Assembly: GCF_006385595.1 (NCBI RefSeq)
Contig: NZ_CP041046.1
Span: forward strand, 2,976,001-3,040,000
Origin: Luteibacter pinisoli
GTDB taxonomy: Bacteria > Pseudomonadota > Gammaproteobacteria > Xanthomonadales > Rhodanobacteraceae
DNA: 64,000 nucleotides
Direction of reading: 5' to 3'
Shown: one piece after another, positions 24,434-33,054 of the stretch
How positions within the stretch are numbered: position 1 is the first letter of the stretch
How the letters are laid out: every line of letters begins with the position of its first letter
Notes under the pieces: model-generated
The model's input: the letters and a program-made list of their open reading frames with translations, nothing else
Database searches by the model: none
What the model was told of the DNA's origin: nothing
Program-made: the position numbers and the translations under genes

Positions 24434-26427
24434 CCGGCTTCCGGTTGTCGCTCACCCCTCGCCTGGATACCGAACCGCGGCTGGCGGAGCGGCCGTTCAA
24501 CCTGCTTTGCCTGAGCATGGCGTTTGTCCTCGTGACGCACGCGCTGCACCTCCCCTGGTGGTTCACGGCGGGGATGGCAGCCATGCTGGCATGGCGCTGG
24601 TGGCACCGTCGCCAGGGCGGACACCCCGTCTCGATGTGGATCAAGCTACCCATCGTGGGCCTGCTGCTCGCGGTGGTCATCGCCACCTACGGCACGCTCT
24701 TCGGCCGCGAGCCCGGCAGCGCCTTTGCCGTCGGCTTGCTCGTGCTGAAAACCCTCGAGACCGAGCATCGCCGCGACGCGCGCGTCGGCATCGCCTTCGG
24801 CGGCTTCGCGCTGATGAGCGCGCTGCTGTTCGATCAATCGCTGCTTGCCACGGTGGTGGTCGCGCTCGGCCTCGTGCCGGCCCTGGGCACGCTGCGGGCC
24901 ATCGAGGAGATCAACCCGCCCCGCGACGCCTGGCGGGCCGAGCTCGCACCCGCCCTGATCATGCTGGCGGCATCCCTGCCCCTCGCCGCGTTCGCCTTCG
25001 TGTTCATCCCCCGGCTTGAATCGCCGTTGTGGGGTGCGCCCAACGCCGGCCGTGCCGTGACGGGGCTCTCCTCTTCCATGTCACCGGGTGACATGGGGGA
25101 GCTACTGGTTGACGACACGCCTGCCCTGCGCGTGTCGTTCGACGGGGCGGTTCCTATTGCCGAGGCGCGGTACTTCCGCGCCTACACCATGCTGTATTTC
25201 GACGGCCACGAATGGTCGTCTCGCACGGATCGCTTCCCGGCCGGCGAGACACAGCCGGCGGTCTCGCCCCGCTTCACCTACCACGTGTCGATCGAACCCA
25301 CCCAGCAGCGCATCCTGCCCATGCTGGACATGCCCACGGCCGCGCCGGCGGACGCCACCCTTCGCTACGATCGCACCGTCGTGGCAAACCAGCGCGTCCA
25401 GGCAACGACGACGTATGACGCCGCGGCCACGATGGATGCCCCACTCGACGTGACGCTCGACCCCTCGCTGCGCCGTGCCGCCCTGCAGTTGCCTGCCGCC
25501 GTGGGGCCGCGCGCCCGCGAGCTGGCCGAAGGCTGGGCCGGACAGTTCAACCACGACAGCCTCGCCATCGCGCGCGCGGCACTAGGTATGTTTCGCGACG
25601 GCGGGTTCCGCTACACCCTGGCGCCCGCCCCGCTGGGCTCGGATCGCATCGACGACTTCCTGTTCAACACGCGTGAAGGGTTTTGCGAATACTACGCCTC
25701 AAGCTTCACGTTCCTTATGCGCGCGGCAGGGATACCTGCACGTGTTGTCACCGGTTACCAGGGTGGGTACTGGAACCGGCTGGGCTCGTACCTGCTGGTC
25801 CGCCGATCGGACGCCCATGCGTGGGCTGAGGTGTGGATAGCGGGACGCGGGTGGGTGCGCTTTGACCCCACGGGCGCGGTGCGCCCCGAGCGCGTCAGTC
25901 TGGGTGCCGCGTCGGCCGCGTTGGCGGGTAACGACGGCGTTTCGTTCCTTGATGGCCAGTGGCTGCGCTCGGTGCGCGACCGCTGGGATGTCGTCAACCA
26001 ATGGTGGAACCGGGGCGTTAACGGCTTTGACGCACTGCGCCAGCGCGGCATGCTGCAGCCGTTTGGCATCCGGCGCACCGACGTGGGCGACCTCGCGCTG
26101 ATCCTCGCGGTCGGTTGCTCGCTACTGGTGGCCACCGCCCTCGGCTGGGCCCTGTTCCAGCGACGACAGGGCGATGCGTTGGACGCGTGGATGCACCGGC
26201 TGCAGCGCAAACTTGCGCGGGCCGGCGTGGCGCGCCGTACGGGCGAAGGCCCAAGGCATTTCATGGCAAGGGCTGCGCGCTCACTGCCTGCGCATCGAAA
26301 TGCCCTGGAAAGGTTGAGCGAGCTTTACTTGCGTTCACGTTACGCGCACGACGAACCGCCACCTGAACTGGTCAAACAGTTTCGGCAAGCGGTGAGGGAA
26401 TTCCGAGCGCGTGGCGTGGTCAAATAG
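24430..26427 (+). CDS. transglutaminase-like membrane protein (DUF3488/TgpA-type)
   Basis: 665 residues. An N-terminal block of about six transmembrane helices (DUF3488) is followed by a periplasmic transglutaminase-like domain with Cys419 (EGFCEYYAS), His463 (DAHAWAEV) and Asp479 (RFDPTG) as the catalytic triad. Another transmembrane helix (about 555-575) and a C-terminal cytoplasmic DUF4129-like segment follow. The layout matches P. aeruginosa TgpA, an essential protein of unknown substrate in a moxR-DUF58 operon. It overlaps the preceding gene by 4 bases. Confidence 0.92.
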   Translation: MTGFRLSLTPRLDTEPRLAERPFNLLCLSMAFVLVTHALHLPWWFTAGMAAMLAWRWWHRRQGGHPVSMWIKLPIVGLLLAVVIATYGTLFGREPGSAFAVGLLVLKTLETEHRRDARVGIAFGGFALMSALLFDQSLLATVVVALGLVPALGTLRAIEEINPPRDAWRAELAPALIMLAASLPLAAFAFVFIPRLESPLWGAPNAGRAVTGLSSSMSPGDMGELLVDDTPALRVSFDGAVPIAEARYFRAYTMLYFDGHEWSSRTDRFPAGETQPAVSPRFTYHVSIEPTQQRILPMLDMPTAAPADATLRYDRTVVANQRVQATTTYDAAATMDAPLDVTLDPSLRRAALQLPAAVGPRARELAEGWAGQFNHDSLAIARAALGMFRDGGFRYTLAPAPLGSDRIDDFLFNTREGFCEYYASSFTFLMRAAGIPARVVTGYQGGYWNRLGSYLLVRRSDAHAWAEVWIAGRGWVRFDPTGAVRPERVSLGAASAALAGNDGVSFLDGQWLRSVRDRWDVVNQWWNRGVNGFDALRQRGMLQPFGIRRTDVGDLALILAVGCSLLVATALGWALFQRRQGDALDAWMHRLQRKLARAGVARRTGEGPRHFMARAARSLPAHRNALERLSELYLRSRYAHDEPPPELVKQFRQAVREFRARGVVK

Positions 26428-26468
26428 GCCATGGCGGCGGCTGTGCCCGTCGCCCCCAGGAGAGTGAC

Positions 26469-27074
26469 ATGTCCATGTATAAACCGTTGGCCGTCGCCGC
26501 TGCCACCCTTGCACTGGGCGCGTGCGCCACGGTACCGCAGCCGCTGCAGGGCCAGTTCAACGAAGTGACCACCGTGAACGCCCAGCAGGGTGGCGCGCCG
26601 GGAGCCAAGGTGCGCTGGGGCGGTGAGATCATCAAGACCGAACCGGGCCCGCAGCAGACGTGCTTCTACGTGCTGTCGCAGCCGCTGGACGACGAAGCGC
26701 GCCCGACGGCGTCGCGCTCGGAGAGCCAGGGCCGCTTCGTCGCTTGCCGCGACGGTTTCTACGATCCGGAAGTGTTTACCCGCGGTCGCGAGATCACCGT
26801 CACCGGTACGCTGCACGGCGCCGTCTCGCAGAAGGTCGGCGACTTCGACTACGCCTACCCGCGCGTCGAGGCCGACGTGGTTTACCTCTGGCCGAAGCGC
26901 GTGCCGGTCAACCGTTATCCGGCCGGCTTCTACGACCCGTTCTGGGGCCCGGGGTACGGTGGCTGGGGTCCGGGCTTCGGCCCGTACGGTTATGGCCCCT
27001 GGGGCGATCCGTACTGGTACCGCCCGCGCACCGTGATCGTTCGCCCGGCACCGCCGCCGCGCCCGCACAAGTAA
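26469..27074 (+). CDS. Slp-family outer-membrane lipoprotein with Gly/Tyr/Pro-rich tail
   Basis: 201 residues. The signal peptide ends in lipobox LGAC, so Cys19 would be lipidated. The Slp domain (about 25-155) includes VRWGGEIIK, GRFVACRDGFYDPEVFTRGR and GDFDYAYPRVEADVVYLWP. Slp is a starvation-inducible lipoprotein in E. coli. The last ~45 residues are an unusual low-complexity tail rich in Gly, Pro, Tyr and Trp that standard Slp proteins lack. A clear ribosome-binding site (AGGAGAGTGAC) precedes the ATG, and a terminator follows immediately. Confidence 0.88.
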   Translation: MSMYKPLAVAAATLALGACATVPQPLQGQFNEVTTVNAQQGGAPGAKVRWGGEIIKTEPGPQQTCFYVLSQPLDDEARPTASRSESQGRFVACRDGFYDPEVFTRGREITVTGTLHGAVSQKVGDFDYAYPRVEADVVYLWPKRVPVNRYPAGFYDPFWGPGYGGWGPGFGPYGYGPWGDPYWYRPRTVIVRPAPPPRPHK

Positions 27075-27075
27075 A

Positions 27076-27108
27076 CAAAAAAAGCCGGCTCACGCCGGCT
27101 TTTTTTTA
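27076..27108. terminator. bidirectional terminator between slp-like gene and HIT gene
   Basis: AAAAAAAGCCGGC-TCAC-GCCGGCTTTTTTTT: a 7-bp GC stem flanked by an A-run and a T-run, so it serves the plus-strand lipoprotein gene and the minus-strand HIT gene. The stop codon of the HIT gene lies inside the T-run. Confidence 0.9.
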
Positions 27109-27450
27109 GCCCGGTGGCCAGTGCATCTGCCGCCCGGCCAGCAAGTGGACATGGATGTGGAACACCGTCTGCCCGCCATGGGTGTTGGTATTGATCACCG
27201 TGCGATAGCCTTCCTTCGCGAAGCCCTCGGTGCGCGCATACGCCGCGGCGGACAGCAACAGCTTGCCCAGCAACTCGGCGTCGGCGGGCGTCGCGTCGTC
27301 CAGCGTGGCCAGGGGGCGCTTGGGAATAAACAGCACGTGCACCGGCGCCTGCGCATTCAGGTCACGGAAGCCCAGCACGTCGTCGTCTTCATAGACGATA
27401 TCCGCAGGGATTTCGCGGCGGATGATCTTGGCGAAGATGGTGTCGGTCAC
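27106..27450 (-). CDS. HIT-family nucleotide hydrolase (HinT-like)
   Basis: 114-residue histidine-triad protein. The motif HIHVHLLAG has His98, His100 and His102, and the N-terminus IFAKIIRREIPADIVYEDDD is typical of HinT, which hydrolyses adenosine 5'-phosphoramidates. The gene is last in a minus-strand series ebfC-recR-HIT; the 20-base spacing from recR suggests one transcript. The stop lies in the shared terminator. Confidence 0.92.
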   Translation of the reverse strand: MTDTIFAKIIRREIPADIVYEDDDVLGFRDLNAQAPVHVLFIPKRPLATLDDATPADAELLGKLLLSAAAYARTEGFAKEGYRTVINTNTHGGQTVFHIHVHLLAGRQMHWPPG

Positions 27451-27470
27451 TGCAGTCTCCTAAAGGGGGT

Positions 27471-28073
27471 TCAGCCCAGCGATTGCCGGCTGCCGAACGC
27501 ATGGGCCAGTGTGCCGCGGTCGACGAATTCGAGCTCGCCGCCAAGGGGCACACCGTGGGCCAGGCGCGTGGCGCGGATGCCAGCGGCCTTGGCGAGCTGC
27601 CCGATGTAATGCGCCGTCGCCTCGCCTTCCACCGTCGGGTTGGTGGCGATGATCATTTCCTCGACCTCACCCTCGCCCAGGCGCTCAACCAGCAACGGCA
27701 GGCCCAGCTCTTCCGGGCCCAGTCCATCCAGCGGCGACAGCCGGCCCAGCAGCACGAAGTAGTGGCCACGGAAGCCGGTGGCCTGCTCGATGGCAGCGAG
27801 ATCCGAGGGCGATTCCACCACGCACAGCACGTGGCGGTCGCGCGTCGCGCTGGCGCACAGCGTGCATACGTCGGTCTCGCTGAAGTTGCGGCAGCGCGTG
27901 CAGTTGCCCACGTCGCGCATGGCCGAATCCAGCGCGGAGGCAAGGCGGATACCGCCCTGCCGCTCACGCTCGAGCAGGTGGAAGGCCATGCGCTGCGCGC
28001 TCTTGGCACCCACGCCCGGCAGGCAGCGCAGGGCGTCGATCAGTTCGCCCAGCAGGCGGGAACCGTTGCTCAT
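27471..28073 (-). CDS. recR: recombination protein RecR
   Basis: Works with RecF/RecO to load RecA on gapped DNA. 200 residues with helix-hairpin-helix (LPGVGAKSAQRMAFHLL), a four-cysteine zinc finger (Cys58/61/70/73) and a TOPRIM domain (CVVESPSDLAAIEQ, then GRLSPLDGLGPEELG). It is 17 bases downstream of ebfC. dnaX-ebfC-recR is a widespread gene order and supports all three calls. Confidence 0.96.
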   Translation of the reverse strand: MSNGSRLLGELIDALRCLPGVGAKSAQRMAFHLLERERQGGIRLASALDSAMRDVGNCTRCRNFSETDVCTLCASATRDRHVLCVVESPSDLAAIEQATGFRGHYFVLLGRLSPLDGLGPEELGLPLLVERLGEGEVEEMIIATNPTVEGEATAHYIGQLAKAAGIRATRLAHGVPLGGELEFVDRGTLAHAFGSRQSLG

Positions 28074-28090
28074 GGTTTACCGGCGCCGCC

Positions 28091-28414
28091 TTAGAACGGC
28101 ATCTTGAAGCCGGGCGGAAGGTTCAGCCCGGCGGTGACGCCACCCAGGCGCGAGCGGCTGAGCTCCGCGATCTTGTTCACCGCATCGTTCACGGCGGCAG
28201 CGACAAGGTCTTCTGCCATTTCCGGATCGTCGGCAAAGGTCTGGCGATCGATATGCACGCCGCGCACTTCGTGGCCGCCGGACATCGTGACCGTCACGAG
28301 GCCGCCACCGGCGCTACCGGTGACTTCCGTCTTCGCCAGTTCGTCCTGCGCGCGCTTCATCTCGTCCTGCATGCGCTGGGCCTGCTGCATCAGCTGACCG
28401 ATTTGACCTTTCAT
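28091..28414 (-). CDS. ebfC: YbaB/EbfC family nucleoid-associated protein
   Basis: 107-residue DNA-binding protein. The family core MKGQIGQLMQQAQRMQDEMK and VTMSGGHEVRGVHID are present, and the C-terminus is rich in Gly/Leu (GGVTAGLNLPPGFKMPF). YbaB/EbfC forms dimers that bind and bridge DNA. The ATG at 28414 overlaps the dnaX stop as ATGA, so it is coupled to the frame that encodes the tau end of dnaX. This shows that that downstream frame is still being translated in the genome. Confidence 0.95.
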   Translation of the reverse strand: MKGQIGQLMQQAQRMQDEMKRAQDELAKTEVTGSAGGGLVTVTMSGGHEVRGVHIDRQTFADDPEMAEDLVAAAVNDAVNKIAELSRSRLGGVTAGLNLPPGFKMPF

Positions 28415-30076
28415 GTTCCTGGCTCCACGGGTTTGATCGATTGGGGAATAACGCGCGCACCGAAGTCGCGCTTGAGCGCCTGGACGAGCGGGTCCGCCTC
28501 CATGGAGGCTTCCGCATTGGCCTGCGCATCACTCGCCGCCTGTGCGCGACGGTCGGCGGGCGTGCCGAGGCTGCCGCCTTCGGGTACGAAGCGGAAACGC
28601 ACGCGACGGCCCAGGGCGTTTGAAACCTTTTCTTCCATCTGGCTGGTCAGCGGCTCGACGGCCAGGTGCATGTGCTGCGGCTGCAGCGCCATCACCATGG
28701 CCTCGCCATCCATGCCACGCAGGGTGCAGTTCTGCGCCAGCTGGCCGATCGGGCCGCGCAGGTGCGCGCGCTCGACGATGTCGTGCCAGTCCGGCAGGCC
28801 GTTGGCACCGGTGGCAACGGGACGCGGCGGAGCGGCAGGGGCCGGTGCAGGAGCGGCCGGCGCAGGCGCCGGAGCGCGCGCGGCGGGCTCAGGTGCCGCC
28901 GGGCGGCGGCGCAGCCGGTGCCGGCGACGGTGCCTGGCGCGAGGCCTGCGGCGCAGGCGCGGCGGTGGGACGCGGCGCGGACGGCGCGTGGCTGACCTCG
29001 CCGGGCCGGAACGCGTGCATGCGCAGCAGCACCATTTCAAAGCCAATCCGCGCATCCGGCGCCATCGGCAATTCGCGGCGACCGTTCGTGGCGATCTGGT
29101 AATACAGCTGCACGTCTTCCGGTGCCACGCGCTCGGCCAGGGCATCCAGCGCGCCATCGGTGTCATCCGCGCGATAGCCCGGCACGAGCTGCAGCAGCTG
29201 CACACGGTGCAGCACGGTGGAAAGGTCGTCGAGGACGCCGCCGAAATCCGGCGAGAACGACGCGATGCGATCGGCCTCGGCCATCAAGGCCGCACCATCG
29301 CCCGCGGCAAGCGCCTCGAGCACGCCGAGCACCTGGCCACGCTCCACGCTACCGAGCATGGTGCGCACGTCGCCCGCGCGCAGCACGCCGCCGCCGTAGG
29401 CGATGGCCTGGTCGAGCAACGACAGGCCGTCACGCAACGAGCCATCCGCGCCATGCGCGAGCTCGGTGATGGCTTCTTCGTCGTACTCAATGGCCTCGGC
29501 GCCGAGGATGTGTTTCATCTGGCCCGAGATCTGTTCGGGCAGCAGGCGCTTGAGGTTGAACTTCAGGCAACGCGACAGGACGGTGACCGGCAGCTTCTGC
29601 GGGTCCGTCGTCGCGAGCAGGAACTTCACGTGCGGCGGCGGCTCTTCCAGGGTTTTCAGCAGCGCGTTGAACGCCGGCTTGGAGAGCATGTGCACCTCGT
29701 CGACCAGGTACACCTTGAAGCGCCCCCGCGACGGTGCGTACTGCGCGTTCTCGATGACCTCGCGCACATCGTCGACGCCCGTGTTGCTGGCGGCATCGAT
29801 TTCGAGGAGGTCAACGAATCGGCCGGCATCCACGGCGGTGCACACGGCGCACTCGCCACACGGATCCGCCGATTCGCCCCGCTCGCAGTTCAGCGACTTG
29901 GCGAAGATGCGGGCGATGGTGGTCTTGCCGACGCCACGGGTGCCGGTGAAGAGATAGGCGTGGTGCATGCGCCCGCTGTCGAGCGCATTGGTGAGCGCGC
30001 GGACAACGTGCTCCTGCCCGACGAGTTCGGCGAACTTCCGCGGGCGCCACTTGCGTGCGAGGACCTGATAGGACAT
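28411..30076 (-). CDS. dnaX: DNA polymerase III tau/gamma subunit (DnaX), read in two frames
   Basis: Clamp-loader ATPase. The first frame (30076 down to a TGA at 28889) codes for 395 residues: Walker A GTRGVGKTT around residue 51, zinc cysteines 64/73/76/79, and LLKTLEEPPPHVKFLLATTD. It stops in an Ala/Pro linker. The tau-specific C-terminal domain (VATGANGLPDWHDI through the QSIKPVEPGT end) continues to 28411 in the +1 frame. The whole length is 1666 bases, so one skipped base would give 554 residues. This could be a sequencing error in the GC-rich linker, a real frameshift, or gamma-only expression. The start has AAGG upstream of the ATG. Confidence 0.9.
28889..28910 (-). other. frame change point of dnaX at a GC hairpin
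   Basis: The first-frame TGA is at 28889-28891. Immediately before it in the message, at 28895-28910, lies a perfect hairpin: GCCGCC, a 4-base loop and GGCGGC. The reading frame has to gain +1 here or nearby to reach the tau domain. No A-rich slippery sequence of the enteric dnaX type is present. Confidence 0.7.
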
Positions 30077-30148
30077 GCGATCTACCTTGGGGCGACAGTC
30101 GATTGTGCCAAGGAGACGTGGCCGGCGAAAGCGCGGGTCCGAAAAGGC

Positions 30149-30258
30149 GATGACCCTGCCAGCCACACCCCGGCACCCGAATCATCCGCTACCGTTGCTT
30201 CCTTCCGGACCTGGCGGGGTTTACGAACTATCGTCGCGGGGGGACCGACAGGGCCACC
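30149..30258 (-). ncRNA. ffs: signal recognition particle RNA, bacterial small (4.5S) type
   Basis: About 110 bases folding into one long hairpin. The universally conserved region CAGGTCCGGAAGGAAGCA with its GGAA tetraloop lies in the middle, and GGGTGCCGGGGTGTGGC in the 3' arm matches E. coli 4.5S RNA. The ends GGTGGCCCTG and CAGGGTCATC pair. It is followed by CTTTTCGG, so the stem itself may terminate transcription. It begins only 18 bases after tRNA-Ser(GGA), on the same strand, with dnaX further downstream. Confidence 0.95.
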
Positions 30259-30276
30259 ATAGGGACTTACAAAATC

Positions 30277-30367
30277 TGGCGGAGAGGGCGGGATTCGAAC
30301 CCGCGATACGCTATTAACGTATACACACTTTCCAGGCGTGCTCCTTAAACCACTCGGACACCTCTCC
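30277..30367 (-). tRNA. tRNA-Ser (anticodon GGA)
   Basis: Class II tRNA with long variable arm. Acceptor stem GGAGAGG/CCTCTCC, discriminator G and an encoded CCA. The anticodon loop CTGGAAA gives GGA, reading UCC/UCU. The T arm contains GGGTTCGAATCCC. It is immediately upstream of the 4.5S RNA gene on the same strand. Confidence 0.95.
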
Positions 30368-30415
30368 GCACGGGTCTATCCTTCTTTGCGGTTTCCGTCC
30401 CAACAAAGAAGCGGA

Positions 30416-30444
30416 AGGATAGCCGCACGGCGCGGCTGGCACAA
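30416..30444 (-). promoter_or_regulatory. promoter of tRNA-Ser(GGA)-ffs
   Basis: TTGTGC (30439-30444) and TATCCT (30416-30421) with a 17-base spacer on the minus strand. Transcription would start near 30409, about 40 bases before the mature tRNA, and probably continue through the 4.5S RNA. Confidence 0.65.
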
Positions 30445-30448
30445 GCGT

Positions 30449-31207
30449 CTAGCCGGCCGTCGGGCGTGCCGGCGGCGGCTCGGCCAGCGCCAGGCACTCG
30501 CCAGGGCGCACCACGCGGTAACCCCTGGCCTGCAGCGTCTCGCCGTCGGCGACACTGCCGTAGTGGTACAGGGCCATGCGTGCCCGCACCGCCTCGGGAT
30601 ATTCCCGCTCGAGGTCGTCGACGCCCGTGTGCGACGGGTTGCCGAGCACGCCGCAGTCGTGGGCGATTAGTTCCCCCGCTGCCCCGTGCAGCGCCAGGGC
30701 TTCGGGAACCGGCCGGGTATCGCCCGTGAAGACGAAACTGCCCCGAAGCGCCAGCCCGAACGAGGTGCCCTGCACATGGTGCCGGGTGGGAAACACGTCG
30801 AACCACAGGCCCTCGTGCCAGAAGCCGCGGGTACACGGCACCAGGTGGAAGGCTTCCCAGTAGTTCACCCCGCCCTCGGCCAGTGCGCCGGGGTAGTCGG
30901 CCACCCTACCCTGCAGCCACGGCAACAGCCCGGCATGCAGGAACACCTTGGTGCGGCCGCGAAGGCTTTCATCGAACCAGAGGCGGAAAAACAGCCGCTC
31001 CATCCCTGCCACGTGGTCCATGTGGGTGTGGGTGATATACAGGGCCGACGGCGGCGCGCCGTAGGTCGCCACGTAGCGATCCAGGGTGTCGGGGCCGCAA
31101 TCGACCAGCAGCAGGGGCTGGCCGTCGCGCTCCAGCACCACGGCGGACGAGCCGAGCTCCACCGCATGCGCGGCGCCGGTGCCAAGGAATCGAAGCCCGT
31201 AAGTCAT
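30449..31207 (-). CDS. metallo-beta-lactamase-fold hydrolase
   Basis: 252 residues with the zinc-binding HxHxDH motif as THTHMDH (His60, His62, Asp64, His65), further metal ligands in RHHVQGT and FTGDTRP, and HYGSVADG near the end. This resembles RNase Z/PhnP-type phosphodiesterases rather than beta-lactamases. The start ATG at 31207 overlaps the stop of the Kdo kinase gene as ATGA, suggesting a shared process, possibly envelope-related. No signal peptide. The substrate is not evident; a longer open frame upstream is a read-through of the neighbour. Confidence 0.82.
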   Translation of the reverse strand: MTYGLRFLGTGAAHAVELGSSAVVLERDGQPLLLVDCGPDTLDRYVATYGAPPSALYITHTHMDHVAGMERLFFRLWFDESLRGRTKVFLHAGLLPWLQGRVADYPGALAEGGVNYWEAFHLVPCTRGFWHEGLWFDVFPTRHHVQGTSFGLALRGSFVFTGDTRPVPEALALHGAAGELIAHDCGVLGNPSHTGVDDLEREYPEAVRARMALYHYGSVADGETLQARGYRVVRPGECLALAEPPPARPTAG

Positions 31208-31956
31208 GCGCGGAACGCCTCGTCGTAGGCCTGCACCAGGGCCGGCCAGAGCACTTCGTCGAACATGTCGCCCCCCTCGCGCGCACCGATCTTGACCAGT
31301 GAGCGCTTCAGGCGTGCCAGGTTCGCCCGGCGCCACCCAGCCGACGGGCGGCGCAGGCGGCCCCGGTCGAAATCGATCAGGTAAAGGCCCTCGCCGTTGA
31401 CCAGGATATTGTGGGCGTTGAGATCCGCGTGCCATGCCCCTTCGCGATGAAAACGCGCCACCAGCTCGCCGACACGGCGCGCCAGCGCCTCGTTGAAGGC
31501 GCCGTCGGCCACGCGTTCGGCAAGCGTGCGGGCATCGGGGATGCGCAGCGTAATCAGGTCGGCCCGGTAACTGAGCCCCTTGCGCACATGCCGCGCCGCA
31601 ACGGGCGGCGGCACCGGCAGGCCACGCTGCGCCAGTTCGGCGAGCAGACGGAACTCGCGGCTGCTGCGGGTCCGCTCGTTTCCTGTAAAAAGGTAGCTGT
31701 CACCCAGCAGCGCGGCCACCATGCCGCCGCGACGGTAGTGGCGTAGCACGGCCTCGCCCGCCGGCGTATCAATAATGGCAACGCCGCCGCGGCCACCGGC
31801 CTGGGAGCGAAGTGCACCCTGGCTGGCCCACGCGTCGGGCGAGAACCATTCAGCGTCGACTTGAGCTGCGCGGGCTGCGTCGAACAAAATCGAACCGCCC
31901 GCGGCCTCCGTTACTCGTTGGTCTGTCATCTGAAGGGCCGCCTGCCTGGCGGCCAC
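31204..31956 (-). CDS. 3-deoxy-D-manno-octulosonic acid kinase (KdkA-like)
   Basis: 250-residue small kinase of the WaaP/RIO-like fold that phosphorylates Kdo in the lipopolysaccharide core, a step that in Xanthomonads and Pasteurellaceae replaces the second Kdo. The catalytic loop is AWHADLNAHNILV with Asp178, and the metal-binding LIDFDRGRLRRP has Asp195. Start may be ATG at 31956 or 31929 (MTDQRV). It is divergent from a GT9 glycosyltransferase and co-transcribed with the MBL-fold gene. Confidence 0.85.
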   Translation of the reverse strand: MAARQAALQMTDQRVTEAAGGSILFDAARAAQVDAEWFSPDAWASQGALRSQAGGRGGVAIIDTPAGEAVLRHYRRGGMVAALLGDSYLFTGNERTRSSREFRLLAELAQRGLPVPPPVAARHVRKGLSYRADLITLRIPDARTLAERVADGAFNEALARRVGELVARFHREGAWHADLNAHNILVNGEGLYLIDFDRGRLRRPSAGWRRANLARLKRSLVKIGAREGGDMFDEVLWPALVQAYDEAFRA

Positions 31957-31974
31957 CTGTCCGGTAACCCGATC

Positions 31975-33054
31975 GTGCCCAGTCTAGCAAGCCACACCCT
32001 CCCGCCGGGAGATTCCAGCCTTTGTATCCTGCGCACCTCCGCGATCGGTGACGTCACTCACGTCGTGCCGCTCATCCGCACACTGCAGGCCCAGGCACCG
32101 GGTACGGCGTTGACGTGGCTCGTCGGCAAGCTGGAGCGCAAGCTGGTGGGGGACCTGCCCGGCGTGGAATTCATCACCTTCGACAAGGGCAAGGGCCGGG
32201 AAGGCATGCGCGAGGTGCGCCAGGCGCTTGCCGGACGCCGCTTTGATGCCTTGCTGCACATGCAGGTGGCGCTGCGCTCCAACCTGCTCAGCCTCGCGGT
32301 GAAGGCCGACCGCCGCATCGGCTACGACCACGCCCGCTCGAAAGACCTGCACGGCCTGTTCGTCAACGAGCGCATTGCCGCGCGCACGGGCGAGCATGTA
32401 CTCGACGCCATGGCCAGCTTCATCGAGCCGCTGGGGCTGAAGCAGACGGAGGTGCGCTGGGATATCCCGGTGCCCGACGATGCGCATGCGTGGGCCGCCG
32501 AGCAGCTGCCGGGCGACACCCCCACCCTGCTCGTCAGCCCGATGTCCAGTCACACGGTGCGCAACTGGCGCGTCGATCGCTATGCGGCGCTGATCGACCA
32601 CGCGGCCGCGCGCGGCATGCGTGTCGCCCTGGTCGGCGGCCCGTCGCCGGCCGAGCGTGAGCTGGCAGACCAGATCCTCGCTGCGGTGACGCACACGCCG
32701 ATGGACCTGACCGGCAAGGATACGTTGAAGCGCTTCATGGCCCTGCTGGGCCGCTCAAGCATGATCCTCACGCCCGACTCCGGCCCGATGCACATGGCCA
32801 ACGCCGCCGGCACCAAGGTGCTTGGCCTCCATGCGGCGAGCAACCCGCATCGTTCCGGCCCCTATTCGGACCGCCGCTGGTGTGTCGACCGATACGACGC
32901 CGCCTCGCGCAAGTTCTTCGGCAAGCCCGCATCGGAGATTCCGTGGGGCACCAAGATCGAGAAGGAAGGCGTGATGGACCTGGTGGAAGTGCCCGACATG
33001 ATCGGGCGCTTCGAAGCGTGTGCGGACTTCCTTAAGCTGCCGCTGCGCGCCTGA
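31975..33054 (+). CDS. GT9-family glycosyltransferase (heptosyltransferase-like)
   Basis: About 359 residues if it starts with GTG at 31975. Features of lipopolysaccharide heptosyltransferases are visible: ILRTSAIGDVTHVVPLIRTL at the N-terminus, LLVSPMSSHTVRNWRVDRYA in the centre and LTPDSGPMHMANAAGTKVLGLHAASNP in the nucleotide-sugar domain. The ADP-heptose motif DSGPMHMANA is intact. Upstream codons in the open frame overlap the divergent Kdo kinase gene, so the start is uncertain. It probably extends the inner core of lipopolysaccharide. Confidence 0.85.
   Translation: MPSLASHTLPPGDSSLCILRTSAIGDVTHVVPLIRTLQAQAPGTALTWLVGKLERKLVGDLPGVEFITFDKGKGREGMREVRQALAGRRFDALLHMQVALRSNLLSLAVKADRRIGYDHARSKDLHGLFVNERIAARTGEHVLDAMASFIEPLGLKQTEVRWDIPVPDDAHAWAAEQLPGDTPTLLVSPMSSHTVRNWRVDRYAALIDHAAARGMRVALVGGPSPAERELADQILAAVTHTPMDLTGKDTLKRFMALLGRSSMILTPDSGPMHMANAAGTKVLGLHAASNPHRSGPYSDRRWCVDRYDAASRKFFGKPASEIPWGTKIEKEGVMDLVEVPDMIGRFEACADFLKLPLRA

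Noticed and set aside
28889..28910. Enteric-type -1 programmed frameshift in dnaX
   Set aside because: No A AAA AAG-like heptamer exists and the needed shift is +1 (or -2), not -1.
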